From Mugil cephalus (taxonomy: Eukaryota; Chordata; Actinopteri; Mugiliformes; Mugilidae), in contig NC_061771.1 of assembly GCF_022458985.1 (NCBI RefSeq), positions 25,102,001 through 25,166,000 of the forward strand: a stretch of 64,000 nucleotides of DNA. Reading direction: 5' to 3'. Of the stretch, positions 24,955 through 38,499 are shown in pieces (the stretch's first letter is position 1; every line of letters starts with the position of its first letter). Under the pieces are notes generated by a model. It was not told the DNA's origin and did not search any database. It worked only from the letters and a program-made list of their open reading frames with translations. A program made the translations under genes and the position numbers.

Positions 24955-25620
24955 TAGTATTTTTTTTCCATGCGTCATCAGGTGTTCACAACATCTTCTA
25001 CTTGTTGCAGGGTGGAATTAATGCATCAGATTGACTAAGGGTGGACTTTTACTGTGATGATGAGTAAATATTGGAGAATGTTTCCACGTTAGTAGTAAAA
25101 AACAGGTTTGCATGACCCCGTGTTAGCGCTTCCTGCTGCTGTGGAAATCTGGGGACATTTACAGCTCGGAAAGAATGAAATGTTATCAAGATGAAATGAA
25201 CAAATTGGGACAATAAACAGCTACGCCTGTAAGGTCAACAGCGGCGCGGCCGGCTACCGTAATAACTGCGGTATGCGCGCAGCATTTTTTTTTCTTATTC
25301 GTAAAAAGCTAAAATTGGGGACATTTTCGGGGACAGCTGTAGCCGGGGGACAGGTCATCCAAAACGGGAACTGTCCCCGGAAATCGAGGACGTCTTTGTT
25401 TTTTTTTGTTTTTTTAGGGTGACCAAATAACCGACACCTCTTTTTTTTTGGCACAAGTCTCATTTTTTGGACCTTTCCATCTTCACCGCACTTAAAAAGT
25501 GACGCAGTCGCACCATGCGTGTTTAGAAGCGCTACATTGAAAAGGCTTCGGTCTGCCGGTATATTAAAAATTCATATCATAACAAAACAAAAAAAATACC
25601 GGTATTCAGTATGAACCAGA
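24955..25620. mobile_element. Copy of the CAGGGCTGGG-family element upstream of nacc1 start exon
   Basis: It shares GGGGACATTTACAGCTC, GGGACAATAAACAGC, GTGACGCAGTCGCACCATG and TACCGGTATTCAGTA blocks with the other copies, and parts of it match 200-330 in reverse complement. Non-coding. Confidence 0.5.
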
Positions 25621-26889
25621 TTTCCATCTTTGTTCGGACCTTTTTGTTTCCTTTAATTTTTTTAATTTAGGGGATATCTGAAAGGGATAAAGCTGGGAAT
25701 GGGTAAATAAAGAAACATCAGAGAAGGCGCCGATAAGGTGAGCAAGCAAAGAAGGACTGGAAGATGAGCAAAGGCAGACTTTACCGAGGACAGAGGAGAG
25801 AAACAGGATAAATGAAGTGGTACATGATTAATGAATTAAGTAGTTGGTAAACAACTTCAATTCTAAGTTCTTTGCTTCCAAATGAAAGAGAATTTTGGGC
25901 CACCAGCAGTTATATAAGCCTTTTTCTTTTCTTTCTTTATTTATTTAATTTTTTTTTTAACCTTGTTGATTACATCTAATTCACAGTTAATAAACTATTC
26001 GGCGTTTTTTTGGCCTACTTTGTTATTTTCTCGTCGTTCCTTCCCAGTCAAAACACAGACGCTTACATAACTTATCTTTCACTCGTCTTCGTCACCACGC
26101 AACAAAGAAGCCTGTGATCAAAAGTGGAGGAACTGTCAAACTTGCAAGAAAAAAAAAAAGAATAAGGAATCCATCTCTGACATCTTTTTTTTTTTTTTCC
26201 CCTCTCAAGCCCGGAGACATCCTTTTGAGTGGACCCTTTATTTTTGTTTATAAATGCACGACGCATACATGGGACTTGCTCTCCTGCCAAATACGCCGGA
26301 GCTGAAGCAAACAGACGAGAACACAAAGGTGAGTCACGACGCTACTCAACAAATACATTTTGTTTTTTTTTTTTCTGGATCGCCGACCCCAAGCCGCCAA
26401 CGGTGCTCGAGCCGAGCAGACGGAGATTCGGAGCGTAGCTTCTGGGAGGCAGAAGATGACGAACGCCCACCTTGGGTGCCACCCCGGAACAAACCGCTAA
26501 TAGGAAACGATACGATAATGATTAGTCTCGTTCCTCCGCTGGGAGGAAGACGCGCAGACGGAATCTGGTAACCTCAACGACAGGCTTTCCCGTCACCTCG
26601 GGCTCTCCTCATAAATTCCTGGTAGAACAAACACTGATGTAGAAGCAGTAGCCTCGGGGTCACGTCAAACAAAAAAAAAAAAAAAAAAAAAATGTCAACA
26701 AATATTTCACAACAAAAGATTTTACAACTCGGATGCAACATTCACCACATATCTGAGGACTGTTTGGAGTCTGTACGGGAAAGGGCAAAAAGATTTACCT
26801 GACAAACTTAAATAGACACATATGTACTAGAACAATGATTCCCACATTTCATTTGATATTTGGGTTTTGGTTGTGTTGAGTGACATGCA

Positions 26890-27450
26890 GTACGTTTACG
26901 TGCATCAATTTTTTTTTTTTACCTTAATCCAACTTTAACCGGACAACTTAAGCGCACGTTAGCACGTTAGCACATTAGTTAGGAGTTATCTTCATCCAGC
27001 TAAGACAGAAATCGATTTTCCCCGGTATGTATACACCTTAATCGGGCTTTTAACTGGACAATGCGTGTGCGTATGATCCACAACTGCTTCGCCCGTTCAT
27101 GACCCCGGAACAAAAACATCCAAGAAAGAAAGTCTCAGACGAAGAAGGTAAACAGAGCCGGTAGAAGAACCACCAACCAAGTAGCTAAAAGCTGAACTAT
27201 CATCCATGTGGTTGTTGTTTGAAATGTCGGTCTGCCGCATGAACGACTCCAGTTGTTTATTACATGATGTAATAGGTCGACCGGAAAGGCTCCATATTAA
27301 CCTGCTGTAAAGACACACGTCACCGCCTAGTGTCCGTCGTCTCCGTAGTCTCTGCTGCATGTAAACTGGGACAAGGACCACATGCAGAAAGCTGTGCTTG
27401 CCAACGCACTGACTGTATGTCAAACACGGACACCGCAACATCTTAACATG
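26890..27450. mobile_element. Non-autonomous element with GTTTACGTGCATC end
   Basis: It starts CAGTACGTTTACGTGCATC, contains paired ACTTTAACCGGACAACTTAA and TTTTAACTGGACAATGCG blocks and a region matching 21,339-21,595 in reverse complement. No coding frame. Confidence 0.45.
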
Positions 27451-29072
27451 ATCCACTACAGTTTATTTTATAAAGGGAAAAAGGCATAAGTAAGCACGCG
27501 ATGTTTTCATTTTGTTTGTTTTTTGTGTTTTGACATTATTGCTGTTGCTTAAACTGAAATTTCATCTGGCTGAACCCAAGCACAACTTACATTATCTTTA
27601 TATCAGATTTGGAAGCCCTGACTGACGTAGTGTTGGGTAGTTGTCTCAATAACCCAAACACGAAGTGAATCGAGGTTAAATGTTACATGATCTCATATTA
27701 CTGAGGTCTAGGCATGAAGGCACCCAGAATAAAACGGCTCCATTGATCCAACCTTCAGACTCTAGTCTATAGAAATAAATACATCATTTAATTATCATTA
27801 GCTCCTGCATAGACGAAACTGCTTCAATGCAGAACCACTTGATCGACGGTCGATGGCTTTTCCTTATCAAATAACACATCCATTATCATACGACATCGCA
27901 TAAGCGCTTAAATACAACGCGCTGAAAATTAGTGCCCCAACAAGTACAACCTCCGTGCAACAAAAGTGATTTTCTCCGTCCTTAGTAAACTTTCATTTCT
28001 TTATATATTTATTTTGAATATTTTGTACACTCGCTTTCATTTTTGACGACACGTTTCATCCTCCGGGGAGTGCATGATACACGCTTTACACAAATATGTG
28101 TTTGCCATTTTCCACACATGATTCTTAGCCGACTCCGAAGGATTCAAGCCGAGGGGCATCCGTGGAATATAGCAACAAAGCGTTTGGTGTAATCTGCATA
28201 ATGGTTTCTCTTCTGAGAAGTATTCACCATGGAGTTGTCATTAAAAAAAAAAAAAAAAAAGATTTAAATACAACCACAAATACCATGGTTTTGTCGTGAG
28301 ATTTAATTTGCACTCGCACGACAAATGAAGTGTTTCCATTTCATTTTATGCCACGTTCACTGAACCGTGTATCCATCCATCACGCTGAACTACATGGCAG
28401 CGGTAGGTCCGACTGCAGCTGCCTTTCTGCAGCAATGTCAAGCATCTTGAATCATTACGGTCTAGGCGGGATTTAAGTCGTGTGTCATTCTCCTAAACTG
28501 GTTAAAAACTGATGACGAATTGCCCCGTCGTACGTGGCCCAGAACTGGCGGATGTTGGGCCGCTTGCTCTCAAGCGAACAAAGAAAAGTGGGCTGATGAC
28601 GGCCAATAGCCGTCGTAAAAGCTGTTGCGACTGTGCTCTTCAGACATCTCACCCTGGGCTACGTAACTACGGGAAGTCATCCTCAGTTTGTCCTTAGTCT
28701 GGGTCAACACCCAGATCCAACTTGACTTGGTTTTGAGTGCAACCACCACCCACAGCACAGCTGGCCTCATGCATAAAAACTACCACTCAACCGTAAAACC
28801 TCCCGAAGCCGACCTTGGACGTAGAACCTTTGACAACAAGTGCTAGAGCTGCCACAGTTCTAAATTTAATATCAAATTGTTCCACGTTTGGATGTGTACT
28901 TGCGGTATTTTTGGTTTTGCATGTGAGTAGTTGTGCTGATTTGCAGCCGTTTCAGGGGTTGGATATGTGAGCTTTCATCACTTTCTGAATAATCATGATT
29001 CACGTACAGGAGTAGTGCTTTTTCGGCAGTGGACCAATCCGCAACCTTGATTTTACTACAAATAGTCGGGCG

Positions 29073-29712
29073 TGGGGATGTCCCGATCCAGGCATTTTAA
29101 AAATGATCCGACAGGTATCCGGCTCCAGCCAAGCCCAATGTGTTGCAGTTATTTATTTTAGGTCTGCCATAAACCGAAGCCACATCCCTGCAGTTCTTAA
29201 ATGTCTTATTCCTCTTGGTTGCCTGGCGTCAGAGCTGCCAGAAAACCCCCAAAGAAGTCGGCGTCTTTTTCTGTTTCAGTGGCGGTCGATTACAGTCAAA
29301 GCTGGAAATACTTTGCTCTGGAAAATGAAGTCAGAAACTTATAAACTGTGCAATGTGGGTGTTTGGTGAAGCGGTAGAAGGAGATGGTCATTCCAGGCTC
29401 AGTCTACTAATGTGTTTCGTAACCAAACTGAGTGCACTTAGGCAAAGGCTACAGAGAAGTTTCCTCAACGTCAATGTGAAAAATATTACAGTGAGGGCTA
29501 CAGAGGTGGGCCAGTCCATTTCTGTAGTGCAGAAGACAGGTTTTCTGTAGCCAATGTATGAAGTCAAGGTAAGAAAAGCCTTTATCAATCACCAGGGGAG
29601 GACATTTTGTTCATGCAAGAAGGGACTGTGACATGGATTGGCTGATGCTGAATATTAAAAGATCGGTGTCAGCTTGGGAAGACAAAGAAAAACTTGATTG
29701 GGACGTCCCTAG
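29073..29712. mobile_element. hAT-like MITE with TAGGGAYGTCCC ends
   Basis: The left end GGGGATGTCCCGATCC and right end GATTGGGACGTCCCTAG are inverted. The interior carries a GATCGGTGTCAGC block near the right end. No transposase remains. Confidence 0.55.
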
Positions 29713-32700
29713 CTAGGCGTCAGTTTACAAGAAAAAAAAAAAATACCACCCAGGTGGTTAGGTCCGGACCAAAACAAAACAAACTGAACCATGCAGTCAA
29801 AGAAAAACCTCTCTGCTTCTTCAAGAGCTACCACCCGCAAAATGTTGTAGAGCTAAGGCGAAATTCCCACACAGAGTCAAGTCGAGCAAAGGTGGTCCAG
29901 ATGAAAATGATCACCGGCTTACACCAAGACTTCAAATTCAGACCGTACCACTTTGCAAGGAAATTGGACATTTCAAAATTAGGACAAAGGGACAAAACAA
30001 ACACGGCTCGTGAAAATGAACCTCAGTGTCCGAGGGGGCGTTTAGTGGTGGAAATTCCTCTCTTCTTTATCGCCGTAAACAAGCCCCACTGTACACAACC
30101 TCGCCGCGCAATTGCCAGCTTAGCCGTGATGAGGTTTTAAGGCAGCGACGCAGGTAAATATAAAATTTTGCAGCCGTTCCCTCGAACACAAAGGGCTTCA
30201 CAATAACACTGCACGACCAGATACAGCGCAGCAATACCCTAAAAAAGTCTCCAGTTGCAAAAGCTCTCATCGTAACCACACACTCAGCAGACGGCGCAAG
30301 AAAAACACACACACTTTAACGACTGAAAGTCCTTCTGGGAGGCTTCGCGAAAGGTCGACAAAACATTTAAACTTTCTGCAGAACGCACAATTGTCGCGAC
30401 CTCGGTAACTTTTTAAAAACGGCGCAAGGGCATCTGAAGGTGGGTTTTTTTTATCTTTTTTATTCTTTAAAAACTAACTCCTACAGTGGAGCTGCTCCTC
30501 GCTCCCTCATTATAAGGTTATAAGTTGTACCGGGGAAGCTTCCAGGTGTGAATGTGAAGCAGGGTGCGCGCTCAGCAAACCTTCACCGGCTAAAAAATAA
30601 AGCTCGGGAAAATAAGATTAAAAAAAAAAAAAAAAAAAAGGGTGTGCTAAAGCAGTCCTGAGCTCCTGCCCTCACGCCTACATGAGGGCAACGCTGAGAA
30701 CAGAGGGCCATCAGCGTCTCGTCGTAATTAATTTTCTAAGTTTATAGCAACTAATTAATTTTGATAGATGCTGGCACATTAAGTAAGGCAGTGGGCTGAA
30801 AGAGTAAACCAGGCCTGTTTACAACCCCGGTGATACACATTTCATTAACAGCGCTTCCATTTAATTTTTAAATGTTGACTGAGCAGTACTTACGCAGTGG
30901 TTAATGTTAAATTATCGGTCTTGACTATCGACGGTTGCTTTCAGCAGCAGCTGCAACATAACCTGAGATGAGATCCTTAAAAATCGGCCCAATGCTTATG
31001 TTACAACGTGTGTTACTTTTAATTGGTTGGACCAGTTCTGTGCACGAACGAGACTAATAGTTGGATAGTTAGGAGCTCTACGTGCAATCGGATGTGAACA
31101 GCGTTCCCTTCAGATCAGGACGCTATTAAAAGAATATTATTTACATTGTGTACATCTATAATTCATTTTTTCTCCCGCTCATTTTTGTAAAATCAATTAT
31201 GTTTTGGCAATAAGAAAGTCAGCTCGCGCGCATTAATGCGAGTTGACAGTTCGCGTTGATGTAAGGAAATCGATGTGAATCGCATTAATGCAGTTATGAT
31301 TCAAATAAAGTGGCTCAGAACGATATTTTTTCCCTTTGCATTTTGGATCCCTTCCAGGATTTGTTTACACGGATTACTCCCGCTATACTAACTGCGTGAC
31401 GCTCCTGCTGGTGACTGCAGCCTCGACAAAACAAGCCGCGTTCCTCGAGTGTACGGACAAAACAGAACATTAAAGACTAAAAAGTTGCATTTTTTCGGGG
31501 CCTGCGCGCCGCCTGGCAAACTAAGATGTAAAAATGTGGCTCCCCCACATCTGCATTTCCCGTGGCCTTGAGCGAGCGATTGGCCACGGCGGACGCCGTC
31601 GGCGGCCAACGGCGGATGCCCGTCGTCGTTTCCAGGTGTAAATATGTGCAATCGCATGAATAATAAGCAGGCAGCTGCTAAGACAAAGCTTGTGTGGAAA
31701 AGGAAAAAAATAAAAAAAAATGAATAAATGCATAGCTTCACACTCGCATTTGTGATAAACGTCTAGATTTAACTGGATTTTTGAGAAACGGTGATGAGCA
31801 GTTTTCTTGCGCATTAAACTGATTTGACTCCGACGCCACTGCAGAAAGTTGACATCGGGGGTGATTCTAGGGTCAGAGCTTTGGGGGTGCGAGAAGCTAT
31901 CATTTAAAGAAGATGGGAATAATAAGCGCAACTTAACCCTTTCACATCGCGCTGGGTCGTACACGGGACAACAGTAGCTTTTTGAACCAATCGGAATCAC
32001 TTTCTTGATCCAGAGGAGAAATTCATTTTCCTCCTCAAAGTGTAGCAGTGTTCAGAGCAAAGAGAAGTGTAGGCAATAAGTATATGTAAGAATAAGTAGG
32101 CAATTATACTAACAATACATCAATGTAAAAGTAATAACAGTGAATATGGGGTATTGCGCATGGTGAGTCCAGATATGTGTCACTTTCTTCTGATTCCATT
32201 GATAAAAGTCATTGTAGGACTCAACAACCCAACAACTTCTTGTTTTTTTTTCCTTTTAAACGGTGTGCCGACTTTGATTACTCAAGAACAATACCACTTA
32301 AAAGTGATTTTGACTTTCGTGATAGAAACTTCAGAGTCTTGGCTTTCAGAAGAGACCAAGACCATGCATGAGCTCCGAAATGTTCACGAACAGCATTCAA
32401 TTTACTCTGGGTATGTTGTTGTTGTTTCTTTTCTTTTTTTTTGCAAAAAGCCTGGAATAAAGATATCAATAAAGATAGGCAACACTGCCTAAGAAACAAC
32501 AAAAACCTGTCCTTTTTCCTCTCCTTTAGGACTGAACAGACCCTGCAGATGTTTAAACCACATACTGTGCCGAATTTTAAACGTTTTTCAGTTTTTATTT
32601 TCAGGGGGTGTGGGTGGGACGCGCCTGAGCTTGACATGTCACCTCAGGACATCCTCCCAGGCACACTTTTCCTCCTCGCGGGTCAAAGGGGTCGCAGCAA

Positions 32701-33369
32701 CCTCCAAGAAACACAAAGGGGAGTTAATTCACACCACTTGACCCTTGCCCTGTGGTCCCCCCTCCGTGGGGGCCCCATTACATGCTCCGGCTCCACGAAA
32801 ACCGCTAAACCGTGCGAGTCTGCGCCCTCTGCAACTTTTTTTAAAAAATTCATCTCCCCTTTTTTGCCACAAAAACTCTGGGATTACTTTATGCATAATG
32901 GCTCCCACATGCTCCTGCTAACACCCAAATACCACAAAACAAAGTAACCCAGTTTCTGCAGCCAGTCTGCTGGCACACGGCCAATCCAAACACGAGCCCT
33001 CTGAACACTTTTGATATCATCATCAATCACAACTTAATCATGTTCAGTTTCCTGGTTTGGGGAGGTTAAAGGTGGCCTGTTAGCAGGTAGCAGGCTAAAG
33101 CTACGGCTAACACAACTCAAAAACACTTCACCTACACGTATAACTAACAAACACGAATTTAAATCACTTGCAATAAAAACCCACAGGCATCCCCGTGTGG
33201 TCTTTAAGAGATTTAAGGGTGGAAAACGCTTTTTTTTTTTTTTTCTCCAAGCGACACTCGTGGGTAGACATGCACCAGCAATGTGGCTATAGTGTAGCCT
33301 CCCTTGAGCACGACTGGAGCTGAAACTTCAAAAAAAAAAAAAATGTAGATAATTTTTACGCATCAATTA

Positions 33370-34860
33370 TACATCAATTCGTCTCACATGAAAGTCGAGC
33401 GGAGTCCACGTCTCGCCGGCGGACGCCTCCGGGGGAGAGGAGGAGAAGAAGCGGGGCTCCAGCAGCCACCGGCGGCGCGAGTAAAGACGGTCCGAGCGGG
33501 CAGAGAGCTCTCGGTGCCCCGCCGTGTGCCAGCCTCGATGCCCGGTAGGATTTGGGAGTCCTCGGCTGGCCCGGGCCGGTGTGTACGTGCGGAGGGAGGG
33601 AGGGACGGAGAAAAGAGGGACGGAGGGGGGCGGCAGCAGCAGCAGCGTAAAAAAAGGCACAAAAAAAAATAAAAAATAAAGCTCTTTATTTTTGAACTCC
33701 TTTTAACGCAAATGGGGACCGTCCGGGGAGAGGAGACGCGGGTGCGAGAGTGGAGGTAAAATATTCAGCAGCTCCGTGCCACCGCGGTGTGTGATGTCCG
33801 TTTAGACCCAATTCCCCTCCTCCTCCTCCGGCCCAATGGCAGCTACCGATACGGGACAGAGACGCGCTGCCCCCCCTCTCCAAAATGTCGCTATACGGAC
33901 GGTAACATCGCGGCGAATAAATTACGCATGGACATTACATCTCCGCGCCCGCGATCAAAATAGAAAATAAAAAAGGTACGCGCAAGATTATGTTGACTTT
34001 CTTACGCACACACGCACGTATATATTTATATTTTCTTTTACCGGAGAGAAGAGGGGAAATATAGAAAGAGGAGGGAGGGGGGGGTCTATAGAGGAGGGAG
34101 GGCGATCCTCCTGGCACTCCATCTTTAGCCGACATCAACAGGTCATCCCGGGACACAAATGCGCCGCAACTGTGGGCGAGACAGACGAATGGCTCCCCCC
34201 CTCCCCACAACAACAACACGCACAAACAACCAAAATAAAAAAAAATAGAAAACACAACACACCAAGTAGTTGGAAAGTTGAGGAATGCGGGGACAAAGAG
34301 GAGCAGAGAACTCCTCGTCAAGTCATTTACCCAGAGGAAAGGAAAGGGGGAAGGAGGAAAAGGAGGAGGAAGGAGGGGGGGTCAACGAGTGAGTGAAGCC
34401 GGTGTGAAGTGGTTAAAGTTTGGACTGTCCCCATCCTCATGCGCCCATCCCCCCCCATGGAGGTTACTAGCGCAACTTTACCAGCCCACTCTTTTCAACA
34501 CATCTTACCGTCCCCTCCACCTAATTTCATATCCAAAAAGATAACCTCGCCCCTCCACCTCCACCCCTCCCTCCTCCTCCTCCTCCTCCTCCACCACCCA
34601 CCACATAGTGCACACACACATACACACGCATCGGGACAAGTGACCGGCACCATTGAATGCGTTGTCCCGTCGGGGACTCCTCCTCCACCTCCTCCTCTTC
34701 GCTTTAACTCACCCCGAGGCTCGGTATTCCGCTGGAAAGTGTTTCTCAATGGAGGAAGAAGAAGGAAAAGAAGAAGCAGACGAAGAAGCGGCGTAGTGTC
34801 TCTCTCCGTTTCTCTCCCTCCGCCTTGTCCTCGCCTCGCTGCTTCAGACACTCATTCACT
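33370..34860 (-). promoter_or_regulatory. nacc1: CpG-rich promoter-like region, candidate nacc1 non-coding first exon
   Basis: The region is strikingly richer in CG dinucleotides than its flanks, especially 33,390-33,950 and 34,660-34,860, and contains an inverted CCAAT-type element (CCATTGG on the minus strand near 33,835). A good minus-strand donor, GGG|GTGAGT, lies at 34,713/34,712. It is preceded by a pyrimidine-rich leader running from about 34,860. Since nacc1 exon 24,512-24,362 starts with an acceptor, an upstream leader exon must exist, and this is the best candidate seen. No transcript evidence is available, so the exact start is a guess. Confidence 0.45.
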
Positions 34861-34922
34861 GTGTGTTTGCCCGTTTAACCACCAAGCACGCCACGCAAAC
34901 ACACGCATTACACACGCATGGC

Positions 34923-34946
34923 TTTTTTTTTTTTTTTTTTTTTTTT
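34923..34946. repeat. Poly-T tract (24 T)
   Basis: An uninterrupted homopolymer next to the CpG-rich region; flanks show no target-site duplication or retrocopy. Confidence 0.9.
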
Positions 34947-35275
34947 GCACGTGTGCGCGGGCACGCAAACACACATGCAGGCGAGGGGACGAGCGCAGAG
35001 CAATAGATGAGGAGGAGAAGGAGGAGGTGGAGGAGGAGGAGGAGAAGAAGAGGGGGGGGGGGCTCTCCCAGGGGTTGCAGACAGATCGCAGAGCAACCGA
35101 TTGGGCCAGACAGATAGACAGGCAGGCAGATAAAGAGACAATCCACACAGTCTTTATTTATTTATTTTCCATTTATGTTTGTCAGCTCGTTCAGTGACAG
35201 GCTGCTGTCTCTGTCCTGCTCCGTGGACACGAGGAGGACGTTTGTCCCTCAGGACATAAGATTATGCATCGCCTA

Positions 35276-35278
<3 letters not shown>

Positions 35279-35349
<71 letters not shown>
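35279..35349. repeat. TA dinucleotide microsatellite
   Basis: TA repeats broken once by AATAATATAA; part of the AT-rich nacc1-trmt1 intergenic interval. Confidence 0.9.
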
Positions 35350-35527
35350 CGCTTTATTATTATCATTATTACATTATATGTATTTATTTATTTATTATTA
35401 CTATTTTGGTATATATTGTTTCTGTACATGTGGAGATATAAATCTAAATATTAAATCAACTCTGTCTAATATTTTAATCTATGTGATGAAGCTACTGGAC
35501 ACCGAATGTCCCCGGGGATGAATAAAG

Positions 35528-35594
<67 letters not shown>
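35345..35594 (+). repeat. LINE 3' tail with ATCT microsatellite
   Basis: The sequence GGGGATGAATAAAGTATC followed by about 16 ATCT units is the usual 3' end of a fish non-LTR retrotransposon family. The AT-rich stretch before it fits a 5'-truncated copy. A similar tail without long ATCT repeats lies at 38,900-39,140 (TAGTGGATCATTAAAGTC). Confidence 0.6.
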
Positions 35595-35595
<1 letters not shown>

Positions 35596-36169
35596 ATCAA
35601 GGTCTCGTGTCAAAGTAAACAAGTAAAACCTGACCACATAACTTCAGCTAAATCGGACTGAACTGGAGGCTAGATTCTTACTTTTATAACCTCTCAATTT
35701 CGCAGTGAATATTAAGAAAGAAAAATATTGACTAAAAAAAATTGAGTAAAAGTGAGATTTTGATGCATTGTTTTTTTTAAGCAATCTATCAAAAAAGCGC
35801 GTTTTGTTTCGTTTTTATCGTCGTTATATGTTCAATTTTATAGTTTATTTTCTATCTGTAAACAATTTTGCTACATATATTTATTTCATAATAACGTATT
35901 ATACTATTTAGTAGTATAGTAGTAATATATATTTATTTATTTCTATTATTTATTTATTTATTTATTGGATCTACGGACAAAGCAATAAAACGGACACTAA
36001 AGCTACAAGTAATGAGATTACATTTACAGGAATAATGGATTACATCTTGGAGCCCCCCCGTCCCCTCGCCACTCGCTGCATGCAGGTAGACAGGCAGCGT
36101 CCCCAGCCGACCCGACCGTCTGAGCCCCACCCACCAGTCCACCCACTCAACCCACTCCACTCACCGGGG

Positions 36170-36260
36170 CGTCTTATAGGTGGCGGAACCAATTCCCTCC
36201 TGTCCGAACACCGTGAAGCCGGAGGGACCGTCGGTTCGATCCCCGCCGTCTAAAATGTGC
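36170..36260 (+). repeat. Possible tRNA-derived SINE fragment
   Basis: CGTCGGTTCGATCCCCGCC resembles an RNA polymerase III B box. No matching A box or cloverleaf is seen, so a SINE head fragment is more likely than a tRNA gene, and chance is possible. Confidence 0.25.
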
Positions 36261-37580
36261 CGTGCTGTGGTGCGTCTAGACTCCGGGCAGGTGAGCCCTC
36301 CGGGGCCTCTAGGCGCTGCGCACAGTGAATACTAAACAGGATGAGACTGCATTCAGGCACGGCACTGCGCTCCCCGCCGCTCTCTCTCCCTGTCATGCCA
36401 AATACTATTAACTCTATAATTCTCCTGTGTCAGATGTATAGCGCCACGCTCTCTGGGCATTCATTGTCACAGCGCCCCCATCCAGATGTTCAGGCGTGTG
36501 AGTGTATACAGTAGATGCAGATCACCCCCCCTCCCTCCCTTCCTTCACTCAGTCACTCGCTCACCCTCCAATCTCGCTTTATGGAAACCAATTTTGTGCC
36601 ACTCGATTGCAGCGTGATGGTGGATGAAACGAAAGTAGGTTAAATGGGATATTTGGCACACGTGGTGATTGTGTGAAAAGCTCCTTTTTTTTATATATAT
36701 ATACATGCTACAATTGAAGGTTGCAGCCAGGACTTGAGGAAAATAGGACACAAGCACCCCACATCAACCAAAGCGTGCTCAGATATTCTAGATTGATCTT
36801 AATCCAATATCTTGTTTTTTTGAACTTTTTTATATTGAATTGAATCGTGTTCCTTTGAGTTGTGCATGAATACAATACTGGAGGTGCATTCTGGGGATTA
36901 TATTCCACAGTTTTTATGTGTGAAAACAAGACGAGCGTTTAATTATTGTCAAGTAGAGAACAGGACTAGAGCAAGTACAGCGAAACATGTTGTATGTAAT
37001 GTACTCCATAACATGAGTACAGTACAACATATGCTGAATATATGCAGGATTTTGCAGTGGTGGCTGTTCTCTGAAGGCAGAACAATGAAGAGGTCACTGG
37101 GCGTTGTGCTATTATGATTGTGTATCATGGACTTCTCACTGAGTTCTGTTAATCGAGTGTAGATTACATAGACTGTATGTAAATATGCACCCCCAACCTT
37201 GCATTGGCCAAATTGATTCTTATTTTCCCCGGTGGATACAAGCGCCGCCATCTTGCGACTTGTTGAGTCTGCGCAGTACGGTCCTAGAGTTAAACCGATG
37301 CACCTACCAAACTTCCTCCAGACTCACTCCCATTTTCCCTAAGTAATGCTACACTCTGCTCCACCTTCACCGGTTACAAGGAATTTTTGGATTACACACT
37401 GTACTTATTTTTAAAAGATGTTTTTTTTTTACATCTCATGGTCCCACTGGACTGCTTTATGGATCGGTTGGCATGGCAACTGGTGGTTGCCATTATGTCA
37501 CATCCTGTTTCTACAGCGTATAACTAAAGCAAAACCTATTGAAAAAAAATTACACTTGAACATACATATACTAACTCTTT

Positions 37581-37735
37581 TAAAAAATATATATTTGACA
37601 TGTATTTTAGTGTTTTAGTTTGGCCATAGTGTCATCCACTAACATGGATAAAGGGGTGGAGCTTATGACTTATACTGCAGCCAGACACCAGGGGGAGCTC
37701 TACTTGCTTTGACTTCACTTTTGATTGAAGCATTG
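37581..37735. repeat. Repeat with CACCAGGGGGAGCTCTACTTG core (first of three copies)
   Basis: The same ordered blocks (TTGACATGTATTTTAG, TCATCCACT, GGTGGAGCTTATGAC, TATACTGCAGCCAG, and the core) occur at 40,209-40,345 and, shortened, at 41,665-41,757. This is a fish short interspersed repeat of undetermined class. Confidence 0.65.
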
Positions 37736-38407
37736 TTGGTTATGGGGTTTGAGCCAGTTTGTTACAGAGACCCTTTGCTGTTGAATATTCCAAAAAATTT
37801 TTTTTTTATATATATATATTACAAAAAACAAACAAACACACACACACGCATGGAGCTTTTGCGGCCCCTGTGCCTTTTTCTCTCCTCCTGTTTGATGCCA
37901 AAAATTTGAGTAGCACGATGCAAATATATAAATCAAATGCTGCCAAACATGTGACCGTTTGTCCTTTTCTACACACAATAACAGCATTCAGTGCGATAAC
38001 GGGGGAAAGAAAATGAAGGCTGCAAGCTTTAAGCATTATATTTTATTCAGCCCAGTGTCCTTAAGCAGTTCATGCAACGACCTAAATTCACTTTACAGTG
38101 CCTGTACATTGCTTGAGCTGCACAGCAGTGACCCGCAATGACCTTGTTTCTCTGGGCAGCCTTTATTTATTTATATATATATATTTATTTATTTATCCAT
38201 CTATCTCACCACATCACATGGCTGGGCTGCCGTGGTTAATCCATAGGCTATGTTCAGCCTTTTCATCAGAATGCATCACTTACTTTCAGGCACGATGAGA
38301 TTAAATTAGATTATTCATGAGAGCAGAGTGATGTTTGTGTTTCCCAGTCTCCTCACATGTTCACTGCGGGGAAAGTAGGGCAGTTTGTGCAGCGGCTGAC
38401 GGATCGA

Positions 38408-38445
38408 CCCCCTCTCCCCTCCCCTCCCCTCCCCTCCCCTCCTTT
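38408..38445. repeat. CCCCT pyrimidine tandem upstream of trmt1
   Basis: About six perfect five-base units, 60 bp upstream of the GC-box promoter. It could form a triplex or recruit pyrimidine-tract factors, but may be neutral. Confidence 0.8.
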
Positions 38446-38499
38446 TCTCTCCTCCTCTCCTCCGTGTCCTTACGTTACACCGTTTCCCTGACATTACAC

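Noticed and set aside
29694..30140. 148-codon plus-strand frame in the nacc1 5' intron
   Set aside because: It begins inside a hAT-like MITE end and shows no recognisable domain; length is within chance for the region.
34409..35197. 262-codon plus-strand frame in the nacc1-trmt1 interval
   Set aside because: It is composed of pyrimidine tracts, AC repeats, poly-T (Phe) and GAG (Glu) runs and is not protein-like.
35527..35594. Regular repeats that could be taken for a CRISPR array
   Set aside because: Four-base units without spacers at the end of a LINE tail, in a vertebrate genome.
36215..36255. Possible tRNA gene (B-box-like sequence)
   Set aside because: No A box, acceptor stem or cloverleaf could be drawn; at most a SINE fragment.
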